A program made the translations under genes and the position numbers. A stretch of DNA of 64,000 bases from Pseudothioclava sp033100795 (GTDB lineage: Bacteria; Pseudomonadota; Alphaproteobacteria; Rhodobacterales; Rhodobacteraceae), in NCBI RefSeq assembly GCF_033100795.1, contig NZ_JAWLVI010000003.1:248001-312000 (forward strand), given 5' to 3'. The stretch's first letter is position 1, and each line of letters begins with the position of its first letter. Under the pieces are notes generated by a model. That model searched no databases, was not told the origin of the DNA, and saw nothing but the letters and a program-made list of their open reading frames with translations. Positions 31,281 through 39,694 of the stretch are shown piece by piece.

Positions 31281-31463
31281 TCAGTTGATGATCAGGCCGA
31301 CGCCCGTGCGGAACACCCAGTCCACAAGCGCGAAGAAGGTCGCGGTCAACGCAGCCATTACAAAGACCATACCCGTCGTGACCAGCACTTCGCGGCGCGC
31401 GGGCCACGAAATCTTGCCCGCTTCCGAGCGGACCTGCTGGAGGAACTGAAGCGGATTTGCCAT
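31281..31463 (-). CDS. secE: Preprotein translocase subunit SecE
   Basis: A 60-residue single-span SecE: MANPLQFLQQVRSEAGKISW with the conserved amphipathic helix and WPARREVLVTTG, then a membrane helix (MVFVMAALTATFFALVDWVF). SecE clamps SecY. I chose the ATG at 31461-31463, nine bases after AAGGA; an in-frame ATG two codons earlier (31467-31469) has only three bases of spacing. Confidence 0.94.
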   Translation of the reverse strand: MANPLQFLQQVRSEAGKISWPARREVLVTTGMVFVMAALTATFFALVDWVFRTGVGLIIN

Positions 31464-31518
31464 ATTCATTCGTCCTTCTGTCTCGGGCACCCCGGAGCCT
31501 GCCCGTGTGCATCGGGGT

Positions 31519-31547
31519 CAATTACGCAGTTTGCCCCCCGACTTCAA
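31519..31547 (-). promoter_or_regulatory. Candidate secE-nusG promoter
   Basis: TTGAAG (31542-31547) and TAATTG (31519-31524) are 17 bases apart on the minus strand, between tRNA-Trp and secE. It would allow secE-nusG expression independent of the tRNA promoter. Confidence 0.5.
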
Positions 31548-31623
31548 GAGATTTGCCCGCGCAAGCCCGCGTGAGGCGCCAAATGGCGCAACGCGGTCAC
31601 GATACTCTCTCGGGAAGGCGGCC

Positions 31624-31699
31624 TGGCAGGGGCGGAGGGGCTCGAACCCCCGACCCTCGGTTTTGGAGACCGATGCTCTACCAACTGAGCTACACCCCT
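31624..31699 (-). tRNA. tRNA-Trp (anticodon CCA)
   Basis: The minus strand starts AGGGGTGTAGCTCAGTTGG and folds into a full cloverleaf: 7-bp acceptor stem, D arm, anticodon arm CGGTCTCCAAAACCG with anticodon CCA, and a T arm with GGTTCGAGC. The discriminator is G and the 3' CCA is encoded (31624-31626). The place just upstream of secE-nusG is common in proteobacteria. Confidence 0.97.
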
Positions 31700-31713
31700 A
31701 GGCCGTGGAGCGG

Positions 31714-31742
31714 GTGCTAAGGCACCTGCGCGACGAAATCAA
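31714..31742 (-). promoter_or_regulatory. Candidate tRNA-Trp promoter
   Basis: TTGATT (31737-31742) and TAGCAC (31714-31719) are 17 bases apart on the minus strand, with the tRNA starting 15 bases further on. Spacing and position fit a stable-RNA promoter. Confidence 0.5.
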
Positions 31743-31810
31743 GGGCGATTTGCACCATTGTCCGCATTCCTTTTCTGGCCAAACGGAAACAGCGGTGTTA
31801 GGCAAGAGAT

Positions 31811-32671
31811 ATGACCTGCGACACCACCGTTGAAACGATGATCCGACGCTTCGCCGAGCGCCCTTGGCGTGCCATTACGGATCACGATCTCGCTCCGGCA
31901 AGCCATGTGCCGACGATGCTCTCGCACGAAGAATCGCAGCTCTATTTCTGGCTGGCGCGCAATCTGGCAACGCAGGCCGGAGCGATTGTCGATCTGGGCG
32001 CGTTTGTTGGCGGGTCTACGGCGCGGCTCGGCGCGGGCGGCACCGCAGCAGGCTCGCCTCGCATTATCGCCTACGACCGCTTTACCGCCGACACGCAGAC
32101 CAAAGAGCGCATCCTTTATAAAGGCGGCATTCCGGCCTTCGAGGGGCGCGACATCTTGCTGCTTGCGCATCGGCTCCTGACCCCGTTCAAACCCGCCGTC
32201 GAATTGAGGGCGGGCGAGATCGAAGAGCAGATATGGGCCGACGGACAGATCGACATTCTGATCGTCGACATTGCGAAGTCCGCAACCTCTGCCGACCATG
32301 TTGCGCAAACCTTCTTTCCGCATCTGGTCGCGGGGCAATCCATCGTCGTCCATCAGGATTTTCTGCACCGTTTCCAACCGTGGCTCCCTGCGCAGATGGC
32401 CTTGCTCCAGGAATATTTCACGCCACTGGCGCGGATTTCCAACCACAGCATCGTCTTCCTGTGCACGAAGGTTCCGCCGCCTGACGCCATCGCACAGGCG
32501 CGAACCAGCCCCTTGTCGGATACTGAACTGACCCGGCTCGTGCGGTCCTCTGCCCTACGGTATCGCGCACTGGCCAACCGCTACTGGTTCGCCTCGATGG
32601 TGCGCGAAATCGCCGCACACCCGGAGGCGCGCACGGCGTGGCAGCTCCGCCAGCGGCATACCCCCGCCTGA
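31811..32671 (+). CDS. Class I SAM-dependent methyltransferase-like protein
   Basis: A 286-residue protein on the strand opposite to its neighbours. IVDLGAFVGGSTARLGAG near residue 58 fits motif I of Rossmann methyltransferases, IIAYDRFTAD near 84 gives the acidic residue after strand 2, and QIDILIVDIAKS near 145 matches the strand-4 motif. LSHEESQLYFWLARN precedes motif I, as in the Methyltransf_24-type proteins that modify sugars or peptides. Substrate unknown; motif I is not fully canonical (AFVGGST), so binding of SAM is inferred. It stands alone between tRNA-Trp and tuf and shares a bidirectional terminator with tuf. Confidence 0.6.
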   Translation: MTCDTTVETMIRRFAERPWRAITDHDLAPASHVPTMLSHEESQLYFWLARNLATQAGAIVDLGAFVGGSTARLGAGGTAAGSPRIIAYDRFTADTQTKERILYKGGIPAFEGRDILLLAHRLLTPFKPAVELRAGEIEEQIWADGQIDILIVDIAKSATSADHVAQTFFPHLVAGQSIVVHQDFLHRFQPWLPAQMALLQEYFTPLARISNHSIVFLCTKVPPPDAIAQARTSPLSDTELTRLVRSSALRYRALANRYWFASMVREIAAHPEARTAWQLRQRHTPA

Positions 32672-32679
32672 CGCAAAGC

Positions 32680-32707
32680 AAAAGGGCCGCTCGAACGAGC
32701 GGCCCTT
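32680..32707. terminator. Bidirectional terminator between the methyltransferase-like gene and tuf copy 2
   Basis: A perfect 12-bp inverted repeat (AAGGGCCGCTCG and complement) with a 2-base centre. On the minus strand it is followed by TTTTGCTTT and lies just after tuf; on the plus strand it lies just after the methyltransferase-like gene but with a weaker T-tract. Confidence 0.8.
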
Positions 32708-32729
32708 CCGTTACGGATGATCGGTCAGA

Positions 32730-33905
32730 TCACTCGATGATTTTCGACACGACGCCGGCGCCGACGGTGCGGCCGCCTTCACGGATAGCGAAGCGGAGCT
32801 TCTCTTCCATGGCGATCGGTGCGATCAGCTCGACGTTGAACTTCAGGTTGTCGCCCGGCATCACCATCTCGGTGCCTTCCGGCAGAACCACGGTGCCCGT
32901 CACGTCGGTCGTGCGGAAGTAGAACTGCGGACGGTAGTTCGCGAAGAACGGCGTGTGACGGCCACCTTCCTCTTTCGTGAGGATATAGGCTTCGGCTTCG
33001 AACTTGGTGTGCGGCTTCACCGAGCCCGGCTTGCACAGAACCTGACCACGCTCAACGCCGTCACGGTCCACACCGCGCAGCAGCGCGCCGATGTTGTCGC
33101 CTGCCTCACCGCGGTCAAGCAGCTTGCGGAACATTTCAACGCCCGTGCAGGTCGTTTTCTTGGTGTCGCGGATGCCGACGATTTCAAGTTCGTCGCCAAC
33201 GTTCACAGCACCACGCTCGACGCGGCCGGTCACAACCGTACCACGGCCCGAGATCGAGAACACGTCTTCGATCGGCATCAGGAACGGCTGGTCAACAGCG
33301 CGCTCCGGCGTCGGGATGTAGCTGTCAACGGCTTCGATGAGCGCGCGGATCGAGTTCTCGCCGATTTCCGGGTCGCGGCCTTCAAGTGCGGCCAGAGCCG
33401 AGCCTTTGACGATCGGAATATCGTCGCCGGGGTAGTCGTACGACGACAGAAGTTCGCGGATTTCCATCTCGACGAGCTCGAGCAGCTCTTCGTCGTCGAC
33501 CTGGTCAACCTTGTTCATGTACACGACCATGTACGGAATGCCGACCTGACGGCCGAGCAGGATGTGCTCGCGCGTCTGCGGCATCGGGCCGTCGGCGGCG
33601 TTCACAACCAGGATCGCGCCGTCCATCTGAGCCGCACCCGTGATCATGTTCTTAACATAGTCAGCGTGGCCGGGGCAGTCGACGTGGGCGTAGTGACGCG
33701 AGTCCGACTCATACTCGACGTGAGCCGTCGAGATCGTGATACCACGGGCTTTCTCTTCCGGGGCGCCGTCGATCTGGTCGTAGGCTTTGAAGTCACCAAA
33801 ATACTTGGTGATCGCTGCCGTCAGCGTCGTTTTGCCGTGGTCAACGTGGCCGATCGTGCCGATGTTGACGTGCGGTTTCGTACGTTCAAACTTTTCCTTT
33901 GCCAT
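32730..33905 (-). CDS. tuf: Elongation factor Tu, copy 2 (stand-alone)
   Basis: A 391-residue EF-Tu with the same GTPase motifs as copy 1 (GHVDHGKTTLT, DCPGHADY, NKVDQ). By eye the only residue difference is Pro for Ala in EGRD[A/P]EIGEN near residue 180; the DNA differs at scattered synonymous sites. Unlike copy 1 it is monocistronic, with its own candidate promoter (33964-33992) and terminator. Two tuf copies, one in the str operon and one alone near tRNA-Trp, is a common proteobacterial layout. Confidence 0.98.
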   Translation of the reverse strand: MAKEKFERTKPHVNIGTIGHVDHGKTTLTAAITKYFGDFKAYDQIDGAPEEKARGITISTAHVEYESDSRHYAHVDCPGHADYVKNMITGAAQMDGAILVVNAADGPMPQTREHILLGRQVGIPYMVVYMNKVDQVDDEELLELVEMEIRELLSSYDYPGDDIPIVKGSALAALEGRDPEIGENSIRALIEAVDSYIPTPERAVDQPFLMPIEDVFSISGRGTVVTGRVERGAVNVGDELEIVGIRDTKKTTCTGVEMFRKLLDRGEAGDNIGALLRGVDRDGVERGQVLCKPGSVKPHTKFEAEAYILTKEEGGRHTPFFANYRPQFYFRTTDVTGTVVLPEGTEMVMPGDNLKFNVELIAPIAMEEKLRFAIREGGRTVGAGVVSKIIE

Positions 33906-33963
33906 CTCGCGGAGCGCCTCTGGTTAGGGGGCCGCACACAGGGCCCGAGTCAATATCGCGCGC

Positions 33964-33992
33964 TACCTATTGCCATGAGGGAGAAAAATCAA
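33964..33992 (-). promoter_or_regulatory. Candidate promoter of tuf copy 2
   Basis: TTGATT (33987-33992) and TAGGTA (33964-33969) are 17 bases apart on the minus strand, about 60 bases ahead of the tuf start. A second TTGACT occurs downstream at about 33951 but lacks a good -10. Confidence 0.5.
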
Positions 33993-34146
33993 GCCCACAT
34001 CTGCCTGCGGACGCAAGGAAACCGCCCCCGAGTCCGCAGGAACACGCCTTATTCCGCCAAGTTGAGGCATCGGCCGGATTTTTCCCCTGACGCAGGCACC
34101 TCCAACCGTTAGGGTAGAGGCGATTTTCCAGTAAGAGGTGGGGCAA

Positions 34147-35007
34147 ATGTCATTAATGGGAACTCTCGCAAAGGTCGCGGTCGGTATCGCTGTCGCAAAA
34201 GGCGTTTCAAGCATGACCAAAGGGGCGTCCGGCGGCGCGACCGGCGGGCTTTTCGGCTCGGCGGGAGGCAACGCGGGCGGCGGCCTTGAAGATATGATGG
34301 GGTCGATTCTGGGTGGCGGCAGCCGCAGCAGCAAAACGGCAAGCAGCGGCGGGCTTGGTGGCCTGCTGGAAGAGCTTTCCGGCGCTGGTAGCAAGAATAT
34401 CTCGACCCGCTCTTCGCCGCGCGGACAGACCACGGGCGGGCTTGGCGACCTGCTCGGTCAACTGACCGGATCGGGCGCCAGCGGCGGACTGGGCGGGTTG
34501 ATCGGTTCGCTTGCCGCGGGCGGCGCGGCGGGCGGGTTGGGCGGCCTGCTGTCCGGCGCCCTTGCGGGGCAGTCCGCTGGCGGATCTTTCGGCTCGTCGC
34601 TCAACTCTGCCTTCGCCAATCGCGGTGAACCCGAAGCGGCACCTTCTGCCGAGCAGGACGCAATGGCCGCATTGATGCTAAAGGCGATGATTCAGGCTGC
34701 CAAAGCCGATGGCGAGATCGACGCCGCCGAGCAGGCAAAATTGATGGATCGCCTTGGTGATGTCAGCGCAGAAGAGCGCGCTTTCGTCGAGCGCGAGCTG
34801 TCCGCGCAGGTCGATGTCGAGGGGCTGGCGCGGATGATCCCCGACGGGCTTGAGGCGCAGAGCTATGTCATGTCGGTGATGGCGATCGACCTGGATAGCC
34901 AATCCGAGGCGCAATATCTGCATTCGTTCGCCCAAGCCCTTGGGCTGGACGAGCAATCGGTCAACCACATCCACAGCGAACTGGGGGTTCCGGCGCTTTA
35001 CGCCTGA
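34147..35007 (+). CDS. DUF533 / TerB-like protein (YebE family)
   Basis: A 286-residue protein in two parts. Residues 1-165 are extremely glycine- and serine-rich low-complexity sequence with a possible short hydrophobic N-terminal helix (MGTLAKVAVGIAVAKGVSSM). Residues about 170-286 form the TerB-like helical domain: AMAALMLKAMIQAAKADGEI, then DAAEQAKLMDRLGDVSAEER. Acidic residues in that domain bind metal in TerB relatives. Function of DUF533 proteins is unknown; an inner-membrane link is inferred. The start ATG at 34147 follows a GAGG site; a GTG at 34138 is in frame but less likely. Confidence 0.75.
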   Translation: MSLMGTLAKVAVGIAVAKGVSSMTKGASGGATGGLFGSAGGNAGGGLEDMMGSILGGGSRSSKTASSGGLGGLLEELSGAGSKNISTRSSPRGQTTGGLGDLLGQLTGSGASGGLGGLIGSLAAGGAAGGLGGLLSGALAGQSAGGSFGSSLNSAFANRGEPEAAPSAEQDAMAALMLKAMIQAAKADGEIDAAEQAKLMDRLGDVSAEERAFVERELSAQVDVEGLARMIPDGLEAQSYVMSVMAIDLDSQSEAQYLHSFAQALGLDEQSVNHIHSELGVPALYA

Positions 35008-35020
35008 CGCCCGAAAAACC

Positions 35021-35044
35021 AAGGGGGCCGCGAGGCCCCCTTTT
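35021..35044. terminator. Bidirectional terminator between the DUF533 gene and parC
   Basis: A 9-bp stem (AAGGGGGCC with complement, loop GCGA) followed by TTTT on the plus strand; on the minus strand it is followed by TTGGTTTTT. It lies 13 bases after the DUF533 stop and 5 bases beyond the parC stop. Confidence 0.75.
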
Positions 35045-35048
35045 CGTG

Positions 35049-37292
35049 TCAGTTGAACTTGTTGTCGCGCGGGAAGCCACGCGGTGCCATCCGGCCCGCC
35101 GATGCCCGCTTGCCAAGCCATTCGCCCAGATCGGTCTCGGTGCGGGTGCGCCCGGCCGGATCTTTCCAGCTAAGCCCGTCGGCCAGCAAGAATGTCCGCG
35201 CATCCGACAAGCCGCCATCCTTGTATTTCTGCAATCGGACGCCTTTGCCGCGCGCCATTTCGGGCAGTTCCTCAAGCGCAAAGACCAGAAGCTTCCGGTT
35301 TTCGCCAACGCAGGCGATGTGGTCGCCTTCGGCCTTGGCGCACACCGCCGTGCGGGCCTCGCCGCGCATGTTCAGCACCTGCTTGCCCGAGCGCGTCTGC
35401 GCGACCAGCTCCTCGGCCGGACAGAAAAACCCATCCCCATCCGACGAGGCCATCAGGTATTTCTCGCCCGCCTTCGGCACCAGAAGATGCGTCACCTCGA
35501 CCTCGTTGGGCAGATCGACCATCAGACGCACCGGCTCGCCGTTGCCGCGCCCGCCGGGAAGGTTGGCACCCAGAACGGTATAGGCACGCCCGTTCGAGCC
35601 AAGCATGACAATCCGGTCGGTGGTTTCGGCATGGAGCGCGAAACGCGGCCCGTCGCCATCCTTGAACTTGATCTCGGCATCCAGAGCATTGTGCCCCTTC
35701 ATCGCGCGGACCCAGCCCATCTGCGACAGGATCACGGTGATCGGCTCGCGCTCGATCATCGCCTCGATCGGCACCTCCTCGACCTCGCCGGCCTCGGCAA
35801 AATCGGTGCGGCGGCGGCCCAGTTCGACACCCTTGCCGAACTTCTTTTGCACCTCGCCAAGTTCTTTGCCGATCTGCTTCCACTGCTTGGCAGGGCTTGC
35901 CAAAAGCGCCACCAGTCCGGCGCGCTCGGCGGTCAGGGCATCGCGTTCGCGCTTCAGCTCCATCTCTTCGAGGCGACGCAAGCTGCGCAGGCGCATGTTC
36001 AGGATCGCTTCGGCCTGCGTGTCGGTCAGATAGACGCCACCGCCCCAATCCTCGGCCATCATCACGGCCTTGGGGTCATCCTCATTGCGGATAATCTCGA
36101 TCACGCGATCAAGGTTAAGGAAGGCGATGATATAACCTTCCAGCACCTCAAGGCGGGCGTCGATCTTGTCCATCCGGTGCTGCGAGCGGCGCAAAAGCAC
36201 CTCGCGGCGGTGGTCAAGGAAGGCGCGCAGAACCTCTTTGAGCGAACAGACCTTGGGCACGCGCCCGTCGATCAGCACGTTCATGTTCAGGCTGAACCGG
36301 ACCTCGAGATCCGAGTTCTTGAACAGCATCCCCATCAACATCTCGGGCTCGACCGTGCGGGTCTTCGGCTCCAGCACGATACGGATGTCATCGGCGGATT
36401 CGTCGCGCACATCGGCCAGCGCCGGAACCTTGCGGGTCTGGATCACTTCGGCCAGACGCTCGATCAGCTTGGATTTCTGCACCTGATAGGGGATCTCGGT
36501 CACGACGATCTGCCACTGGCCACGGCCCAGATCCTCTTTCTCCCACCGTGCGCGCAGACGGAATGCGCCGCGCCCCGTGCGATAGGCCTCAAGGATCGAC
36601 TCCTTCGGCTCGACGATCACGCCGCCGGTCGGAAAATCGGGGCCAGGAACCAGCTTGACCAGCTCTTCGTCGCTGATCTCGGGCGTCTGGATCATCGCGA
36701 AACAGGCTTCGATCAGTTCATCAAGGTTGTGCGGCGGAATATTGGTCGCCATGCCCACCGCGATACCGCTGGCGCCATTGGCCAGAAGGTTCGGGAAGGC
36801 CGCAGGCAGAACAATCGGTTCTTCCAGCGTGCCATCATAGTTCGGGCGGAAGTCGACCGCGTCCTCGGCCAGACCTTCCAGCAAAGCTTCGGACGGATGC
36901 GCCAAACGCGCCTCGGTATAACGCGAGGCCGCCGGGTTATCCCCGTCGATATTGCCGAAGTTCCCCTGACCATCGACCAGCGGATAGCGCATCGCGAAAT
37001 CCTGCGCGAGACGCGCCATCGCATCGTAGATCGCCGCATCGCCGTGCGGGTGATAGTTCCCCATCACATCGCCCGAGATTTTAGCGGATTTACGGAAGCC
37101 CCCCGTAGGCGACAGCTTTAGCTCGCGCATCGCAAACAGAATGCGACGATGCACGGGCTTCAACCCGTCGCGCGCATCGGGCAGCGCACGGTGCATGATC
37201 GTCGAAAGCGCATAGGTCAGATAGCGCTCGCCGATCGCTCGGCTTAACGGTTCGGAACTGGTCGGTTGGGAAATGTCGTCATTCTCGCTCAT
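35049..37292 (-). CDS. parC: DNA topoisomerase IV subunit A
   Basis: A 747-residue type IIA topoisomerase A subunit starting MSENDDISQPTSSEPLSRAI. The breakage-reunion domain has GNYHPHGDAAIYDAM around residues 79-92 and the catalytic tyrosine in AASRYTEARL (residue about 125). The C-terminal part is the beta-pinwheel with degenerate repeats. It lacks the GyrA-box of GyrA and is shorter than GyrA, supporting ParC. The position matching the quinolone-resistance Ser80 of E. coli ParC is alanine here. It stands alone on the minus strand. Confidence 0.93.
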   Translation of the reverse strand: MSENDDISQPTSSEPLSRAIGERYLTYALSTIMHRALPDARDGLKPVHRRILFAMRELKLSPTGGFRKSAKISGDVMGNYHPHGDAAIYDAMARLAQDFAMRYPLVDGQGNFGNIDGDNPAASRYTEARLAHPSEALLEGLAEDAVDFRPNYDGTLEEPIVLPAAFPNLLANGASGIAVGMATNIPPHNLDELIEACFAMIQTPEISDEELVKLVPGPDFPTGGVIVEPKESILEAYRTGRGAFRLRARWEKEDLGRGQWQIVVTEIPYQVQKSKLIERLAEVIQTRKVPALADVRDESADDIRIVLEPKTRTVEPEMLMGMLFKNSDLEVRFSLNMNVLIDGRVPKVCSLKEVLRAFLDHRREVLLRRSQHRMDKIDARLEVLEGYIIAFLNLDRVIEIIRNEDDPKAVMMAEDWGGGVYLTDTQAEAILNMRLRSLRRLEEMELKRERDALTAERAGLVALLASPAKQWKQIGKELGEVQKKFGKGVELGRRRTDFAEAGEVEEVPIEAMIEREPITVILSQMGWVRAMKGHNALDAEIKFKDGDGPRFALHAETTDRIVMLGSNGRAYTVLGANLPGGRGNGEPVRLMVDLPNEVEVTHLLVPKAGEKYLMASSDGDGFFCPAEELVAQTRSGKQVLNMRGEARTAVCAKAEGDHIACVGENRKLLVFALEELPEMARGKGVRLQKYKDGGLSDARTFLLADGLSWKDPAGRTRTETDLGEWLGKRASAGRMAPRGFPRDNKFN

Positions 37293-37461
37293 GCCCCAAG
37301 GATGTAAAGCGCGCGCAATCTCCGGTCCAGCACAAAGCGCACAGGCCACCAAAAGGGAGAAAACTCTGGCAAATCCAGTGCCTTCCGTTTAGGGAAAGCC
37401 GCGACTCGTGCTATGCTGCCTGTGGTGGTGTGAGTCGTGTGTTTTACGAGTGGGGGCAAAC

Positions 37462-37935
37462 ATGCTGTTCAAGCTGATATTCAATACTTTGGCCGGACTG
37501 TTTCTGGTGCTGGCGCTTTTTGGCCGGAACGCACCGCAAGAGCAGGCCCGGATCGCCGAGGCGCCCGCTGTCGACGTCGCGCAAGCCGAAACGTCTCCGA
37601 TCATTCTGGCAACGCCTGCCAAAGTCGAACAGGTTTCCGCCCCTGCCGCAGTCATCACGCCGCTGTTCGTAAAGGCAGCACCCCGCCCTGCGCTGGTCGC
37701 CTCGCCCGAGTATCGCGTCGCCGCCACCCCCGCAGTCGCGCTGACCGGCGACATCCGCACCGTCACCGCAGGTTCGCTGAACGTGCGCGCGCGCGCCTCC
37801 GGTTCGGCCACACGGCTTGATTCCGTAACGCGCGGCGAAGAGGTTCTGGTCATCGCCGAGCAGGACGGCTGGGCGAAGATCCGCATCGAGGGTGACGGGA
37901 TCGAAGGCTGGGTCGCAGCCAAATTCCTGAAATAA
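37462..37935 (+). CDS. SH3-domain (SH3b) protein, membrane-anchored or secreted
   Basis: A 157-residue protein. MLFKLIFNTLAGLFLVLALF is a signal peptide or N-terminal anchor; a Pro/Ala-rich linker covers residues 25-95. The C-terminal 60 residues form a bacterial SH3 domain: GSLNVRARASGSATRLDSVT with GEEVLVIAEQDGWAKIRI and GWVAAKFLK, the LNVR...GWV pattern. Such domains often bind peptidoglycan in the periplasm. I chose the ATG at 37462; the frame is open 18 codons upstream without a good ribosome site. Confidence 0.8.
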   Translation: MLFKLIFNTLAGLFLVLALFGRNAPQEQARIAEAPAVDVAQAETSPIILATPAKVEQVSAPAAVITPLFVKAAPRPALVASPEYRVAATPAVALTGDIRTVTAGSLNVRARASGSATRLDSVTRGEEVLVIAEQDGWAKIRIEGDGIEGWVAAKFLK

Positions 37936-37955
37936 CCGGCGACCCGCCGTAAATC

Positions 37956-37983
37956 TTGCGCTTTGCACCGCCGCCTCCTATCC
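37956..37983 (+). promoter_or_regulatory. Candidate promoter of the SDR gene
   Basis: TTGCGC (37956-37961) and CTATCC (37978-37983) are 16 bases apart, 30 bases ahead of the SDR start. A small palindrome CCCGATTATCGGG (37982-37994) follows. The elements resemble those before the 42656 and 59639 genes. Confidence 0.35.
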
Positions 37984-38013
37984 CGATTATCGGGTAACAG
38001 GCAGGAGGCACCC

Positions 38014-38853
38014 TTGGGCAAATCAATCCTCATCACCGGATGCTCGTCGGGCATCGGCTATGACGCGGCACACGGGCTGAAACGCGCAGGCTGGACGGTT
38101 TTCGCCACCTGCCGCAAGGACGAGGATTGCGCCCGCCTTCGCGGCGAAGGGCTGATTTCATTTCCGCTGGACGTGGCCGATCCTGCCTCGATCGAGGCCG
38201 GGTTTAACGAGGCACTTGCGCGCGGGCGCGGACGGCTGGACGCACTATATAACAACGCCGCCTTCGCCTGTCCCGGCGCCACCGAAGACCTGCCCCCCCA
38301 AGCGCTGCGCGAGATATTCGAGACCAACCTCTTCGGCCTGCACGACCTGACCACCCGCGCAATCCGCGTGATGCGCGCGCAGGGTGCCAATGGCGAGGGA
38401 CGGATCATCCAGTGCTCCTCGGTTCTGGGACTGGTCGGCGCCCGCTGGCGCGGCGCCTATGTTGCCACCAAACACGCGCTCGAAGGCCTGACCGATGTTC
38501 TGCGCCTTGAGATGGCCGACACCGGCATCAAGATTATCCTCGTCGAACCCGGCCCGATCGAATCCAGAATCCGCGAAAACTCGATCCCGCATTTCGAGCG
38601 CTGGATCGACTGGAAGGCCTCGCCCCGCCGCGACCAATACGAGGCCAGCCTCCTGAAGCGCCTCTACCAACCCAAGGCGAAAAAGGACCGGTTCGAGCTG
38701 CCCGCTTCGGCGGTGACGGACAAGCTTTTGCACGCGTTAGAGGCCCGCAACCCCTACCCGCGCTACTATGTCACAACCCCCACCCGCATCGCAGGCGTCG
38801 CCCGGCGTCTGCTGCCGACGCGGTTGCTCGATAAGGTCATCGCTTATGGCTAA
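38014..38853 (+). CDS. Short-chain dehydrogenase/reductase (SDR), TTG start
   Basis: A 279-residue classical SDR: cofactor loop TGCSSGIG near residue 8, NNAAF near 80, and catalytic YVATK near 150. Ser of the catalytic triad is in CSSVLG. The C-terminal part PYPRYYVTTPTRIAGVARRL with LLPTRLLD is the pattern of SDRs of the retinol-dehydrogenase/oxidoreductase type. Substrate unknown. The only start with a ribosome site is the TTG at 38014, six bases after AGGAGG; an upstream ATG at 37963 has no such site and overlaps the candidate promoter. Confidence 0.8.
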   Translation: MGKSILITGCSSGIGYDAAHGLKRAGWTVFATCRKDEDCARLRGEGLISFPLDVADPASIEAGFNEALARGRGRLDALYNNAAFACPGATEDLPPQALREIFETNLFGLHDLTTRAIRVMRAQGANGEGRIIQCSSVLGLVGARWRGAYVATKHALEGLTDVLRLEMADTGIKIILVEPGPIESRIRENSIPHFERWIDWKASPRRDQYEASLLKRLYQPKAKKDRFELPASAVTDKLLHALEARNPYPRYYVTTPTRIAGVARRLLPTRLLDKVIAYG

Positions 38854-38916
38854 GGAGAATTTCCTCGCAATTCCCCGTTCCGGCGCTAAGGTCACCCCCG
38901 CGAACAGGGAGGAATG

Positions 38917-39120
38917 ATGAAAAGCGATCCTTTATTCTACATGGTGGCCATCGCCAGCCTCGCCGTGCTTGTCATCCTGATGATCGGGATTGGCGGATTT
39001 GCACGCGGGGGCGAGTTCAACCGCAAGAACGCCAACAAGCTGATGCGCCTGCGCATTGCCGCCCAGGCCGTCGCAATTGGCCTGATATTACTGTTCGTCT
39101 ACCTGCGCAAAGGAGCCTGA
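38917..39120 (+). CDS. Twin-transmembrane HIG1-type protein
   Basis: A 67-residue protein with two membrane helices (FYMVAIASLAVLVILMIGIG and AAQAVAIGLILLFVYLR) around a basic loop FARGGEFNRKNANKLMRLRI. That loop, with N-K-L-M-R-x-R, is the HIG1-domain signature. In alphaproteobacteria such proteins sit beside the adenosyltransferase gene; in mitochondria relatives support respiratory complexes. The role here is unproven. Two adjacent ATGs occur (38914, 38917); the second has the better spacing from GGGAGG. Its stop is one base before the next start. Confidence 0.8.
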   Translation: MKSDPLFYMVAIASLAVLVILMIGIGGFARGGEFNRKNANKLMRLRIAAQAVAIGLILLFVYLRKGA

Positions 39121-39121
39121 G

Positions 39122-39694
39122 ATGGTTGTCCTGAACAAGATTTACACCAAAACCGGCGATAAGGGTGAAACCGCGCTTGGCAATGGCGACCGCGTCGCCA
39201 AGCACTCGGCCCGCGTCACCGCCTATGGCACCGTCGACGAGGCAAACGCGACCGTGGGCCTTGCCCGCCTACACGCAACCGGCGATGTGGCCGAGGCTCT
39301 GGCCCGCATCCAGAACGACCTTTTTGATCTGGGCGCCGATCTGGCCCGCCCTGATATGGAGCGCGACCACGAAGCGGGCTACCCCGTCCTGCGCATCATC
39401 GAATCGCAAGTTACCCGCCTTGAGGCCGAAATCGACGCCATGACCGCCCGCGTCGAACCGCTACGCAGCTTTATCCTGCCGGGCGGATCGGCTCTGGCGG
39501 CCTATCTGCATCTGTGCCGCACCGTCTCGCGTCGCGCCGAGCGCTGCGCGGTGGAACTCGCCTCGGTCGAGACCGTCAACGAGCACGCCGTGAAATACCT
39601 CAACCGTCTGTCCGACTGGTTCTTCGCCGCCTCGCGGATCGCGAACGACGAGGGCCGCGCCGACATCCTTTGGGTTCCCGGCGCCAATCGCTGA
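39122..39694 (+). CDS. Cob(I)yrinic acid a,c-diamide adenosyltransferase (PduO type)
   Basis: A 190-residue PduO-type ATP:cobalamin adenosyltransferase. The N-terminal KIYTKTGDKGETALGNGDR binds ATP; the C-terminal YLHLCRTVSRRAERCAVELA carries the RRAER motif of the active site. It makes adenosylcobalamin, the cofactor of methylmalonyl-CoA and ethylmalonyl-CoA mutases, which fits the ethylmalonyl-CoA pathway enzyme found at 59639. It is tightly linked to the HIG1-type gene. Confidence 0.92.
   Translation: MVVLNKIYTKTGDKGETALGNGDRVAKHSARVTAYGTVDEANATVGLARLHATGDVAEALARIQNDLFDLGADLARPDMERDHEAGYPVLRIIESQVTRLEAEIDAMTARVEPLRSFILPGGSALAAYLHLCRTVSRRAERCAVELASVETVNEHAVKYLNRLSDWFFAASRIANDEGRADILWVPGANR

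Noticed and set aside
35046..37121. A 691-codon open frame opposite parC
   Set aside because: Antisense of parC without motifs.
37383..37430. Promoter for the SH3 gene (TTTAGG and TATGCT)
   Set aside because: Spacer is 18 and both boxes are weak; not strong enough to list.
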